The notes: generated from the sequence alone by a model not told the origin. A stretch of DNA of 64,000 nucleotides from DATFVA01 sp963811905 (GCA_963811905.1 CAWETK010000009.1:186001-250000); one strand, 5' to 3'. Counted from the first letter of the stretch, positions 24,019 to 33,842 are shown. Numbers and translations are program-made.

Positions 24019-25752
24019 ATGCTGACATTTAAAGAAACCGGTATTGAAGACAATATTATCCGTGCTGTTGAAGAGTTGGGATTCGTACAGACGATGCCGG
24101 TTCAGGAAAAAGTGATTCCGCTGCTGGTACAGGAAGACAGCCGGGATATTATAGCACTTGCACAGACCGGCACAGGAAAAACTGCCGCATTCGGACTTCC
24201 CCTGATACAGAAAACAAATATTTCCGGACGATATACACAGCACCTTATTCTTGCTCCGACCAGGGAATTATGCCTGCAGATAGCCGATGACCTTACCGAC
24301 TTTTCAAAATATAAACCCGGTTTCAGGATTGCTGCCGTGTTCGGCGGTTCGAGCATGGAAAAGCAGATCAAAAAAATTAAGGACGGTGCCCATATAATTT
24401 CTGCAACTCCGGGGCGCTTACTGGATCTCTTAAACAGAAAAGTAATAGATCTTAAAAAAATAAAGACTGTTGTTCTTGATGAAGCCGATGAAATGCTGAG
24501 TATGGGTTTCCGGGATGACCTTGAGTCTATCCTTGCAGCTACTCCAAAGGTGAAAAACACTCTCCTTTTTTCTGCAACGATGTCTGATGATATTAAAAAG
24601 ATTGCCGGCAGGTACATGAATGACCCGGTTGAAATTGCAATAGGCAAGAGGAATTCAGGTTCTGATGATGTAAATCATGTCTGTTATATGGTCCATGCAC
24701 GGGACAGGTACCTTGCTCTGAAAAGAATTGTCGATTTCAATCCTGATATTTATGGTATCGTTTTCTGCAGGACCCGCAGGGAAACACAGGAAGTTGCCGA
24801 CCATCTTGTTAAGGACGGCTATAACGCTGAAGCTCTGCATGGCGACCTCTCCCAGCCGCAGCGTACTGTTGTAATGAACAAGTTTCGAAATAAAAATATA
24901 ACCCTGTTAGTTGCTACGGATGTTGCTGCCCGGGGACTGGATGTAGAGAACCTTACCCATATAATTAACTACAACCTGCCTGATGATTCAGAGCTTTATA
25001 CTCACCGCAGCGGACGTACAGGACGTGCCGGGAGAAAAGGGACTTCAATAGTTATCTCAAATCTCAAGGAAAATATCCGGCTTTCACTGATTGAGGATCA
25101 GATAGGAAAAGATTTTAAACATATGCCAATTCCCGGCGGTAAGGAAATTTGTGAGAAGCAGCTTTTCCATTTGATTGACCGTATGGAAAAGGTTGAGGTG
25201 GACAATACACAGATTACTTCCTTCCTTCCTGCTATTTATAAGAAACTTGAATGGCTCGACCGCGAAGAATTGATAAAGAAATTTGTATCGCTTGAGTTTA
25301 ACCGGTTCCTCGAGTATTATAAAAACACTCCCGACCTTAATTCTGCCTCAGGAAAAGAAAGAGGCGGAAAAGAGAGAAGCGGAAAAGACAGAAACAGAAG
25401 CGGTAAAACAGACTATACCCGTTTTTTTATTAACCTCGGGAATACAGATAACCTGCAGCCTCAAAAGTTAATGGGACTGATAAATGAATATACAGGCGCG
25501 AATAACATTGACGTTGGAGATATAGAGATCCTTAAAAACTTTTCTTTCTTTGAAACAGATAAAAATTATACGGATACCATCCTCGATGCTTTTACAGAAA
25601 AATCATATAACGGCAGGGAGATCAGCGTTGAGATTGCAACAAAGAAGAGAAGCGGGAGTAAATCTAATAAGAGAGAAAACAGGGAAAGCAATAAATCTTC
25701 AGAGGGACAGAAAAAAAGAAACAAAAAAAGTTTTAAGGGACAAAGAAGATAA
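24019..25752 (+). CDS. DEAD-box RNA helicase with DbpA-like RNA-binding domain
   Basis: A 577-residue helicase. The core contains AQTGTGKT (48-55), APTREL (79-84), TPGRLLDL, DEAD (154-157), SAT, and the C-lobe motifs ATDVAARGLD and HRSGRTGRAG. A Lys/Arg/Gly-rich linker (SGKERGGKERSGKDRNRSGK) is followed by a DbpA-type RNA-binding domain (FFINLGNTDNLQPQKLMGLI through GREISVEIATKK) and a strongly basic tail. This is the CsdA/DeaD-like layout used in ribosome assembly and RNA unwinding in the cold. The linker and tail make exact gene-name assignment (deaD versus dbpA) unsafe. It is transcribed alone. Confidence 0.93.
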   Translation: MLTFKETGIEDNIIRAVEELGFVQTMPVQEKVIPLLVQEDSRDIIALAQTGTGKTAAFGLPLIQKTNISGRYTQHLILAPTRELCLQIADDLTDFSKYKPGFRIAAVFGGSSMEKQIKKIKDGAHIISATPGRLLDLLNRKVIDLKKIKTVVLDEADEMLSMGFRDDLESILAATPKVKNTLLFSATMSDDIKKIAGRYMNDPVEIAIGKRNSGSDDVNHVCYMVHARDRYLALKRIVDFNPDIYGIVFCRTRRETQEVADHLVKDGYNAEALHGDLSQPQRTVVMNKFRNKNITLLVATDVAARGLDVENLTHIINYNLPDDSELYTHRSGRTGRAGRKGTSIVISNLKENIRLSLIEDQIGKDFKHMPIPGGKEICEKQLFHLIDRMEKVEVDNTQITSFLPAIYKKLEWLDREELIKKFVSLEFNRFLEYYKNTPDLNSASGKERGGKERSGKDRNRSGKTDYTRFFINLGNTDNLQPQKLMGLINEYTGANNIDVGDIEILKNFSFFETDKNYTDTILDAFTEKSYNGREISVEIATKKRSGSKSNKRENRESNKSSEGQKKRNKKSFKGQRR

Positions 25753-26030
25753 ATTTAGAATTGAGCGAATTGAGCGGATTGATTTAGGAATTGGGAATTT
25801 GCGGATTAAGTGGATTGATTGGGTCATTAGCATATACAAAAGGTCATTGAGGGGCTGCCTTAAAGAATTTGCTAACCTGCCACCGAAGAGGGATAAACTC
25901 CTTTTCATTCCGATTGATTGATTGAAATGTAGGCCTTCTAACTTAGTAGGCATATTCACAAATATTATAACGTATAATAAGTTGTAATTTTGTCCTTAGC
26001 ATTAATAAAATTTAATTTTCAACTTATTGT
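25753..26030. repeat. Dispersed GGATTGAGCGAATT-type repeat and unique sequence
   Basis: Directly after the helicase stop codon comes TTGAGCGAATTGAGCGGATT and related strings to about 25830, members of the dispersed family seen at four other gaps. The remaining ~200 bp is AT-rich with no supported gene; the small open frames here are shadows. Confidence 0.55.
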
Positions 26031-27060
26031 GTGAGGACTTGTAGCGGTGCCCGACCTGTCCCGCCCCTTGCCTTCATTAAGGCGGGAGTGTCCCGATTAA
26101 CCTGCTGGAACTTTTGTGTAGGCAGACGTAAGACCGGTTATCTCGATACATTCCTCATTCCGCTCGCTATATTTTTACGAATCTCGCTTCATTCGGAACA
26201 CTCGATAACCGCGATAATTATTAAATCTTTCGCGGTGCCCGACCTGTCCCGCCCCTTGCCTTCATCAGGGCGGGAGTGTCCCAATTAACCTGTTGGAACT
26301 TTTGTGTAGGCAGACGTAAGACCGGTTATCTCGATACATTCCTCATTCCGCTCGCTATATTATTACGAATCTCGCTTCATTCGGAACACTCGATAACCGC
26401 GATAATTATTAAATCTTTCGCGGTGTCCGACCTGTCCCGCTCCTTGCCTTCATTAAGGCGGGAGTGTCCCGATTAACCTGTTGGAACTTTTGTGTAGGCA
26501 GGCCTTCGTTTCCTTCAAGTCGGGATGTTGAGCGCAGCGAAATCGAGGACACGGTAATTGTAAAATGTTCTCTAGTAATTAATTTTCTATTAAGACCGGT
26601 TATCTCGATACATTCCTCATTCCGCTCGCTATATTATTACGAATCTCGCTTCATTCGGAACACTCGATAACCGCGATAATTATTAAATCTTTCGCGGTGT
26701 CCGACCTGTCCCGCTCCTTGCCTTCATTAGGGCGGGAGTGTCCCGATTAACCTGTTGGAACTTTTGTGTAGGCAGACCTTCGTTTCCTTCAAGTCGGGAT
26801 GTTGAGCGCAGCGAAATCGAGGACACGGTAATTGTAAAATGTTATCTTAGTAATTAATTTTCTATTAAGACCGGTTATCTCGATACATTCCTCATTCCGC
26901 TCGCTATATTATTACGAATCTCGCTTCATTCGGAACACTCGATAACCGCGATAATTATTAAATCTTTCGCGGTGTCCGACCTGTCCCGCCCCTTGCCTTC
27001 ATCAGGGCGGGAGTGTCTCGCCTTCGTTTACTATTTGGCGAGGTGTATCGAGGACACCGT
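26031..27060. repeat. Tandem array of 188/275-bp units with internal palindromes
   Basis: Five copies of a unit beginning GCGGTGYCCGACCTGTCCCG at 26044, 26232, 26420, 26694 and 26969. The first two steps are 188 bp and the next two 274-275 bp, the difference being an ~86-bp insert (CTTCGTTTCCTTCAAGTCGG and following) present only in the later units. Each unit has a hairpin of the CCCGCC...GGCGGG type and a longer imperfect palindrome CGGTTATCTCGA...TCGATAACCGCG. Open frames inside repeat with the DNA and are not considered genes. Confidence 0.85.
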
Positions 27061-27487
27061 ATTAGAGATATCTAAATTCCAACAATTTGTTGAAAACTTT
27101 TAACATATCTGATCGGCATCCTGCTTAATTAAAATAATACGTCACCGAATTTATGTAATGGAGTACTTAGTAAAGCGGCAGGCAAGTTGAGCGAATGGAG
27201 CGGATTGATTTAGGAATTGGGAATTTGCGGATTGACTGAGGGGGCTGCATTGCTGAAAACAGGAAACAGATCAAACAGATTCACACGGAATTCTATAGTT
27301 ATAGCTGATCCTCCACGAGGATCACGATTAAGGGGAGAATTTATATCTACAATAGTTAGAACATATACGAGCTTCTGTATTGATTTATGCGGCTAAAGCT
27401 GCTTACTTTTCTTTTTACTTTATGAAGGAACCATCTGAGCTTTAATGAAAGTTGGGCAATAAAGGGATTAAAAACGAGGAGTAAAAT
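27061..27487. other. Gene-free gap right of the tandem array
   Basis: About 430 bp of mostly unique AT-rich sequence. It contains one more copy of the dispersed repeat (GAGCGAATGGAGCGGATTGA at 27189 onward) and a small palindrome GATCCTCCACGAGGATCA at about 27309. No gene or RNA is supported. Confidence 0.5.
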
Positions 27488-27491
27488 GGAA

Positions 27492-27516
27492 AAGCCCTGC
27501 TAAATCAACAGGGCTT
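27492..27516 (-). terminator. Rho-independent-type terminator
   Basis: On the minus strand the stem AAGCCCTG / CAGGGCTT closes a 9-base loop and is followed by TTCCATTTT. It lies about 30 bp beyond the stop codon of the minus-strand T9SS gene that ends at 27548. Confidence 0.7.
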
Positions 27517-27547
27517 CTCCCGGCGCGATTGAGAGCGCATCCAGGTA

Positions 27548-29056
27548 TTATCTTAAGAGATTTATTTTTATTTCAGAGGCATCAATACCTGTACTCAATC
27601 GAACAAGATAGATTCCGCTAGCCAGATTACCCGCATTAAAAGTAACCAGGTGGAGACCTTCTGACTGAACTCCGTTTACAAGTGAAGCAACTTCTTCACC
27701 AGTAACTGAATACACCTTAATGCTTACGAATGATTTCTCAGGAACAGAGTAAGTGATCTTTGTTGACGGATTAAAAGGATTAGGATAATTCTGATAAAGT
27801 TTGAACTGGGCAGGCTGAGAAATATCAGCGCTTACAACGTCAGAATAATCAAATGAACCGTCAAAGTCTGTCTGTTTAAGTCTGTATGAATAGGAACCCG
27901 AATTCAGGTTATTATCATTAAAAGAATACGAATGCTGCTGAGCAGAAGTACCGAAACCGGGGACAAAACCAACCTGCTGCCAGGAGGAATTATCAGAGAT
28001 TCTTTCAACAGAGAAACCTTTATTATTTGTTTCAGTAGCAGTTGACCAGCTAAGGGTAACCGAATTGCCGTCAGCTGAAGCTGAGAAGGAGGTTAATTCT
28101 ACCGGAACGTAATCTGTCTTCACCATAATAATTCCCTGCGATCCGCAGATTATTCCAGTATTATTTGAAGTGAATTTAATTTTATAGAATGCGGGATTAT
28201 AGCCGCTGGTCCAGTCCTCTGTCCAGCTTGTACCGCCGTCAGTGGTTTTGTATACCTGTTCCGGTGTGCCGACTGTGTAGGCACTATCCTCATTAAAAAT
28301 GTAAACACCGTGAAGAAGTGCGAACCCGCCAGCATTCTGAGTTATCCAGCTTAGTCCGCCGTCGGTAGTTTTCAATACTTTTCCGTCTTCGCCGCCTACC
28401 ATCCCATAATTCTGATCTTTGAAATAGACGCCGAGAAATAATCTCTGAAATGTTCCCGAGTAAATCTGCGACCAGGTAAAACCTCCATCTGTAGACTTTG
28501 AGATTTTCTCATCTCCGCCTACAGCATAAAGAGTTGAATTACCGGCATAACAGACATCCTGGATATCCTGGTTTAAGCCAGTGGCCGGGGTCCAGCTGGT
28601 TCCTGCATCAGTAGTTACAAAGATGGTTCCGTCTGCAGTAGAAGTCATTCCGTTATCTGCATTTATAAATTCAATATCTCTGAAATACCAGATATTAGGA
28701 TCAATAGATATCTGATTCCAGGTAGTACCTCCGTCGGTAGTCTTAATGAAATAATCCTGCCAGCCGCCGGCATATCCTATGTCTGTTGAAGTAAAGCATA
28801 TCGCTTCCAGTCCGGGAATCGTTCCCTGTGAGATCTGGAACCAGTTCATTCCGCCGTCAGTCGTTTTCAAAATAATGCCGTTGCCGTTATAAGTAACATC
28901 CGATCCGGCAGCATAACCGATTTCATTCTGTCCTGCGGGAAAACTGATATCATAAAGAATATAGTCGAAACCCGTATCTATCCACTGCCATCCCTGCGGA
29001 AATTCATTTGATGAGAACAGCAGAATGAGTATTAAGATGGAAATTATTTTTTTCAT
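27548..29056 (-). CDS. Secreted YCF48-like beta-propeller protein with T9SS sorting domain
   Basis: A 502-residue exported protein: signal peptide (ISILILILLFSSNEFPQG), then at least six propeller blades marked by TTDGGMNWFQ, TTDGGTTWNQ, TTDAGTSWTP, STDGGFTWSQ, TTDGGLSWIT and TTDGGTSWTE with intervening GYAGG/GMVGG turns. This is the pattern of YCF48/BNR photosystem II assembly factor-like proteins, widely used as secreted propellers in this group. The C-terminus has a fibronectin-like spacer and a T9SS sorting tail (NYPNPFNPSTKITYSVP, ending KINLLR). The final ~185 residues are almost identical to those of the next gene upstream. Substrate unknown. Confidence 0.85.
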   Translation of the reverse strand: MKKIISILILILLFSSNEFPQGWQWIDTGFDYILYDISFPAGQNEIGYAAGSDVTYNGNGIILKTTDGGMNWFQISQGTIPGLEAICFTSTDIGYAGGWQDYFIKTTDGGTTWNQISIDPNIWYFRDIEFINADNGMTSTADGTIFVTTDAGTSWTPATGLNQDIQDVCYAGNSTLYAVGGDEKISKSTDGGFTWSQIYSGTFQRLFLGVYFKDQNYGMVGGEDGKVLKTTDGGLSWITQNAGGFALLHGVYIFNEDSAYTVGTPEQVYKTTDGGTSWTEDWTSGYNPAFYKIKFTSNNTGIICGSQGIIMVKTDYVPVELTSFSASADGNSVTLSWSTATETNNKGFSVERISDNSSWQQVGFVPGFGTSAQQHSYSFNDNNLNSGSYSYRLKQTDFDGSFDYSDVVSADISQPAQFKLYQNYPNPFNPSTKITYSVPEKSFVSIKVYSVTGEEVASLVNGVQSEGLHLVTFNAGNLASGIYLVRLSTGIDASEIKINLLR

Positions 29057-29091
29057 TTGTATTATACTCCTGATTTTCCTTCAAAAAAAAG

Positions 29092-29121
29092 GAAGTTTAC
29101 AAACGAATTTGTAAACTTCCC
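29092..29121 (-). terminator. Rho-independent terminator
   Basis: A perfect 13-bp stem GGAAGTTTACAAA / TTTGTAAACTTCC with a 4-base loop, followed on the minus strand by eight T residues. It terminates the gene ending at 29140 and separates it from the downstream paralogue-tail gene. Confidence 0.93.
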
Positions 29122-29139
29122 GGGGTAGGTCACTCTTTC

Positions 29140-30519
29140 CTATTTCAGCAGGTTCATCTTAATATTGTAGTTGAAACTGCCGGCATTCATCCTTGCGATA
29201 TATATACCGCTTGAGAGGTTCTTTGCATTAAAAGTAACCAGGTGGAGGCCTTCTGACTGAACTCCGTTTACAAGTGAAGCAACTTCTTCGCCAGTAACTG
29301 AATACACTTTAATGCTTACGAATGATTTCTCAGGAACAGAGTAAGTGATCTTTGTTGACGGATTAAAAGGATTAGGATAATTCTGAGCAAGTTTGAACTG
29401 GGCAGGCTGAGAAATATCAGCGCTTACAATGTCAGAATAATCGAATGAACCGTCAAAGTCTGTCTGTTTAAGTCTGTATGAATAGGAACCCGAATTCAGG
29501 TTATTATCATTAAAAGAATACGAATGCTGCTGAGCAGAAGTACCGAAACCGGGGACAAATCCAACCTGCTGCCAGGAGGAGTTATCTGAGATTCTTTCTA
29601 CAGAGAAACCTTTATTATTTGTTTCAGTAGCAGTTGACCAGCTAAGGGTAACCGAATTGCCGTCAGCTGAAGCTGAGAAGGATGTCATTTCTACGGGTGT
29701 AGGGCAATCCGCATTAATACTTAAACCGGTTATCGTCTCGAATGCGCCAAAAGCTGCAATTTCGGTTGAAGTACCAGCTGACACATCAATAATTCTGAAT
29801 GATCCTCCCTCATCAAAAAATCCGGATGACCAGTAAGCCGACCAGTAGAGATTTCCGTTTTGAGGATTGAAATCCATATCCTGGCTGCCGTATGTCACGT
29901 TATCGAAACCGAGGTTTGTCCCTACAAGCGCAGCTGCCGCAGTGGTAAGATCAAGTGAATAAAGTACAGCCGTAGTAGACATTAACCCTTCCACATTTAC
30001 CACATAAGCGTTGCCGCCGCAGTCAATTGCCAGGGTTATAGGAGCGGCTGCATTTTGAATAGCTCCTACTTCTGTTAATACGCCTGTGCTGATATCTATT
30101 GTGTAAAGCACAGCCGAAGAAGCGAAATCATCACCGCTTATTACGTACCAGGTATCGGTATAAGTATCATGTGCTAAAGCTTTAACCTGTGTTTGTCCCG
30201 AAGCAAGAGGCTGAACCACCCCGATACTATCTGAAGTCAGATTAGTAAAATTTATATGCCTTAAATATAAACTGGACGTATTAAAACTGGCCATAATTGC
30301 GTACTGTCCGTCAACACCGTCGTTATCTCCGGATACCGGGTAATAATTGCTGCCCTGTGGAACAAAACCGATAGAAGTAAATCCGCCTGTGCTGAGATCT
30401 ATAATGCCGTAACTGAATACAGCCCCATCAAACGCATATGTTAATGTCTGAGCATTACCGGAGAAACTTGCCGCAAAGATCATTAATACAGCTGAGAGAA
30501 TAGTGAAGTTTTTGTACAT
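29140..30519 (-). CDS. Secreted beta-propeller-like protein with T9SS sorting domain
   Basis: A 459-residue exported protein with signal peptide (FTILSAVLMIFAASFSGNAQ). The N-terminal ~270 residues show repeated short strand patterns such as LYTIDISTGVLTEVGAI, LYSLDLTTAAAALVGTN and FRIIDVSAGTSTEIAAFG, like the blades of a small propeller that reads time- or event-type data in other secreted proteins. No named family was assigned. The C-terminal ~185 residues repeat the spacer and T9SS tail of the downstream neighbour, with only a few differences (ending KMNLLK). It is followed by a strong terminator, so expression may be separate from the downstream gene. Confidence 0.78.
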   Translation of the reverse strand: MYKNFTILSAVLMIFAASFSGNAQTLTYAFDGAVFSYGIIDLSTGGFTSIGFVPQGSNYYPVSGDNDGVDGQYAIMASFNTSSLYLRHINFTNLTSDSIGVVQPLASGQTQVKALAHDTYTDTWYVISGDDFASSAVLYTIDISTGVLTEVGAIQNAAAPITLAIDCGGNAYVVNVEGLMSTTAVLYSLDLTTAAAALVGTNLGFDNVTYGSQDMDFNPQNGNLYWSAYWSSGFFDEGGSFRIIDVSAGTSTEIAAFGAFETITGLSINADCPTPVEMTSFSASADGNSVTLSWSTATETNNKGFSVERISDNSSWQQVGFVPGFGTSAQQHSYSFNDNNLNSGSYSYRLKQTDFDGSFDYSDIVSADISQPAQFKLAQNYPNPFNPSTKITYSVPEKSFVSIKVYSVTGEEVASLVNGVQSEGLHLVTFNAKNLSSGIYIARMNAGSFNYNIKMNLLK

Positions 30520-30558
30520 TAGACTTTCCTGATTTTTAATGAATAAAATTTGAACTGA

Positions 30559-32193
30559 TTATTTTATTAATGTCATCTTTTTAATTGAAACAAAGCCCGC
30601 TGCCTGCCCGGTAACCGGCACAGCTTCCATTCTGTATATATAAACTCCGCTGGTCAATCCGCTTCCATTAAAATCCAAATCGTATTTACCAGGACTCCTC
30701 ACGCCGTTTATAAGAACTGCAACTTTTTCGCCGAGTACATTAAACACCGAAAGATTTACATTTGAAGTCTGCGGTACTGAAAAGGAAATCTTTGTAGTCG
30801 GATTAAAAGGATTGGGGTAATTCTGATTTAATGCGAATTCAGAGAGGGTATTTGTATTAACTTCAACTGTTTTGGAATAGACTGATGTTCCGTTAAAATC
30901 CACCTGTTTCAGTCTGTATGAGTATATACCCGAAGCAACAGTATTATCTTCATAAGTGTATGAATTGATCCCTGTGCTTGTTCCGTTCCCCGAAATAAAT
31001 CCGATCTTTAACCATCCTGATGACGGATCTTTTCTTTCGATATCAAAGCCGCTGTTATTTGTTTCTGTAGCCGTAATCCACGATAATAGTACTCTATGAT
31101 TTTCATATGCTGCTGTAAAAGATGTTAATTCAACCGGGACAGGATTATCGATCTTTACCACATAGGCGTTCGGACCTCCGTTGAGCGGATATGCAGTTCC
31201 GGTTATTGTTAATCCGTCTGCCGATATTGAATTTGCGAAAGGGAAGTACCAATCGGATATACCCGTTATACCTAAACTGTCAATCAGATAATCTTTGAAG
31301 AACATGATATCCGGCCATCCTGGTTTCATGATAAAAGCCTGGTAATTACCTACACCGAGACTAACATAACCCACGATAATATCATTATCCGAAATGTCTG
31401 TTGCATAGCTGGCATAGTTAAGATAATTAAGAGTTATCCACTCGAGTCCTGCAGGTTCACTCCACACAAACGGAGCGCCGACTGAACCGCCTACTATCTT
31501 GCTTCCGTCAGAATTTAAGCCGTTGCTTTGTCCTGCAGGATATGTTGAATCGTAGGCTCCTATAAAATGCGGCTGAGGGTTCCAGTAGAATGCCCGTCTG
31601 TCAGCTCCTCCCTGAACGCCGTCCCATCCTGCAATAATAAATCCATTGGAAGTTGCTGCAACATCCATTGCTCTGCTGCTGCCACCGCCGGTTCTGCCAA
31701 GGAGGTTTATCGACCTGGTGCTATCCCAGTAAACTGCTTCTGCTTTATACCCGGGAACCCATTCCATTCCCACTATTATCGAACCGTCGCCTGAAATTCC
31801 GTCCGCATAAGTATATGACATTGAATCAAGAATAGGGTAATAGCCAGGTAAAGGATTCCATTGGTTATTCTGGTAATAACCGCCTCTGAAAGTAGGGTGA
31901 CCTGTGGGATCAAGAAGATTCGGATCTCTGTACGATCCTGCAACAATACCGTTATCCGATACTCCCAATGCTTCGGTGTAACCGGTGCCAAGGGTTGTTC
32001 TTCCGCTGCTTTCAGACCACAGAAATGCAGGAGCGGGATAATTATTTCCGCAGACATAGACGCCGTTATTTGAAACTTTAGCCGCGCCTCCCGTTCCAAG
32101 GTCAATAAACTGTGCGGTGGTTTGTGCTGATAATTGATCTGAAGAAATAATCAGATAACTTATCAGGAGTAAAAAGGTAAAGTGGTTTTTCAT
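30559..32193 (-). CDS. Secreted HAF-repeat protein with T9SS sorting domain (paralogue A)
   Basis: A 544-residue exported protein with signal peptide (FLLLISYLIISSDQLSAQ). The body repeats the HAF-like pattern of an Asn/Asp-Gly turn, V-G/A-G, then A-F-x-W: VSNNGVYVCGN with AFLWSE, VSDNGIVAGSY, ISGDGSIIVGM with AVYWDS, LNSDGSKIVGGS with PFVWSE, ISADGLTITG. The C-terminal region has a spacer (TATETNNSGFDIERKD) and a T9SS tail (NYPNPFNPTTKISFSVP, ending KKMTLIK). It is about half identical by eye to the next gene throughout, so the two arose by tandem duplication. Function unknown; a surface repeat protein. Confidence 0.82.
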   Translation of the reverse strand: MKNHFTFLLLISYLIISSDQLSAQTTAQFIDLGTGGAAKVSNNGVYVCGNNYPAPAFLWSESSGRTTLGTGYTEALGVSDNGIVAGSYRDPNLLDPTGHPTFRGGYYQNNQWNPLPGYYPILDSMSYTYADGISGDGSIIVGMEWVPGYKAEAVYWDSTRSINLLGRTGGGSSRAMDVAATSNGFIIAGWDGVQGGADRRAFYWNPQPHFIGAYDSTYPAGQSNGLNSDGSKIVGGSVGAPFVWSEPAGLEWITLNYLNYASYATDISDNDIIVGYVSLGVGNYQAFIMKPGWPDIMFFKDYLIDSLGITGISDWYFPFANSISADGLTITGTAYPLNGGPNAYVVKIDNPVPVELTSFTAAYENHRVLLSWITATETNNSGFDIERKDPSSGWLKIGFISGNGTSTGINSYTYEDNTVASGIYSYRLKQVDFNGTSVYSKTVEVNTNTLSEFALNQNYPNPFNPTTKISFSVPQTSNVNLSVFNVLGEKVAVLINGVRSPGKYDLDFNGSGLTSGVYIYRMEAVPVTGQAAGFVSIKKMTLIK

Positions 32194-32237
32194 ATATAAT
32201 TTCTTATTTATTTAGTTCCGCTGCCGGACGGTAAATG

Positions 32238-33842
32238 TTATTTTAATAAGTTCATTTTTATCGTTTTTGAATAATTGCCTGATGCTATCCTGAGTATATA
32301 CATTCCGCTTGCAAGTCCTGCTGCATTAAATGTCAACGTATGTAAGCCTTTTTCAGTCATACTGTTAAGGAGAGTTGCAACCTTTTCACCGAGAGTATTG
32401 AAAACTGTTATGTTGACTAAATTATCTTCAGGTATTGCAAATTTTATAGTGGTTGCCGGGTTGAAAGGGTTGGGATAGTTTTGTTCTAAACTATATGAGG
32501 CAGCCAGAAAATCAACCTCAACTTCTTTGGAATAGCTGAAACTGCCGTCGTAATCAATCTGTTTCAATCTATAAATATTAATTCCTGCTGAAGGATGCTG
32601 ATCGGTAAAATTGTAGTTAGTAATATTTGATGCTGTTCCGCTGCCGGTAATGAAACCTGCTGAAGTCCAGTCTGAAGTTCCATTTTTCCTCTGGATTTCA
32701 AAACCTGAATTATTTGTTTCGGTAGCTGTACTCCAGTTCAGACTTACTGTGGAATTGCCTGCAGAAGCCGTAAAAGAAACCAGTTCTACAGGTACAGGTT
32801 CATTTATCTTTAACAGAAGGGCGGTAGGCTGTCCCGAGGGATCATACGCTGATATACCGATAGTATTACCATCGGCTGAGATTGACTGACCAAATGCAAA
32901 ATACCAATCGCTGTAGCCGGTCACCCCCAGACTGTCATTAATAAAAGTCGATAAATAAACGATATCCGTCCAGCCCGGTTTTTTAATAAAAGCCTGGTAG
33001 TTAAATCCTCCCGGATCGACGTATCCTACTATAGTTCCGTCATCAGATATATCTAATCCCTCACCTCCCTGGTAAGTACCGGGATCTGTAAGCCACTGCA
33101 TCCCGGTGGCCTCTGTCCATAAGAATACAACTCCTGCCGATCCTCCTACAATCATTGAACCGTCAGAGCTTATTCCTTCACTTTCACCCACAGCATAGGT
33201 TGTATCATATCCGCCCATAAAGTGAGGTACCGGATCCCAGTAGTATGCAGTCCTGTCGGGAACATTTCCCTGACCGCCGTTCCATCCTGCCATAACTGAT
33301 CCGTCAGCTGAAAGTGTGTTCACTCTGCTGTTGCCGCCGTTAGTTTGACCGAGTCCTGTTATATTCCCGTTTTCCCAATAAACAGCTTCAACCGTCCAGT
33401 TTGCATGCCATTGCATTCCTGCTATCCTGGAGCCGTCTGCTGAAATCCCGTATGCGTGGGTGAAACTGGTTTCATCAAGAGGGAGTAAACCGTCCAGTCC
33501 GGGAAGAGCTGTCCACGATCCATTTTCCCAGTATCCGGCTCTCAAGGTTGGATTTCCGCCTGGTGCCGGAAGAGAAGGATCGTAATACCTTCCTGCGATT
33601 CTGCCGTTATTTGATACACCATAGGCTTCACAGTACTCCGTTGCATTTAATTCTATTCTTCCTGTGCTTTCACTCCAGATAAATGCAGGTGAGGGATAAC
33701 TCATTCCGCAGACAAACTGACCGTTTTTTGAAATATCGCTGACCCCCCCGGGCCCAAGATTAATAATTTCATTTGTAGTTTGCGCGTTTACCGGGGTTAA
33801 AAAGATCAGAAGCATTATTGAAAGAATCGTAAAACTTTTCAT
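32238..33842 (-). CDS. Secreted HAF-repeat protein with T9SS sorting domain (paralogue B)
   Basis: A 534-residue exported protein with signal peptide (FTILSIMLLIFLTPVNAQ), the same HAF-like repeat series (VSNNGRIAGRYYDPS, ISADGSRIAGM, LSADGSVMAGWNG, ISSDGSMIVGGS, ISDDGTIVGYVDPG) and a T9SS tail (NYPNPFNPATTIKFAIP, ending KMNLLK). The order and spacing of blades match paralogue A, 44 bp downstream on the same strand, so the pair is probably one transcript. Unlike the 27.5-30.5 kb pair, the two tails have diverged, so this duplication looks older. Function unknown. Confidence 0.82.
   Translation of the reverse strand: MKSFTILSIMLLIFLTPVNAQTTNEIINLGPGGVSDISKNGQFVCGMSYPSPAFIWSESTGRIELNATEYCEAYGVSNNGRIAGRYYDPSLPAPGGNPTLRAGYWENGSWTALPGLDGLLPLDETSFTHAYGISADGSRIAGMQWHANWTVEAVYWENGNITGLGQTNGGNSRVNTLSADGSVMAGWNGGQGNVPDRTAYYWDPVPHFMGGYDTTYAVGESEGISSDGSMIVGGSAGVVFLWTEATGMQWLTDPGTYQGGEGLDISDDGTIVGYVDPGGFNYQAFIKKPGWTDIVYLSTFINDSLGVTGYSDWYFAFGQSISADGNTIGISAYDPSGQPTALLLKINEPVPVELVSFTASAGNSTVSLNWSTATETNNSGFEIQRKNGTSDWTSAGFITGSGTASNITNYNFTDQHPSAGINIYRLKQIDYDGSFSYSKEVEVDFLAASYSLEQNYPNPFNPATTIKFAIPEDNLVNITVFNTLGEKVATLLNSMTEKGLHTLTFNAAGLASGMYILRIASGNYSKTIKMNLLK

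Noticed and set aside
26031..26670. Open frames of 66-85 codons in the 26-27 kb array
   Set aside because: They are generated by the tandem units (identical peptide segments at 188-bp steps) and lack start signals.
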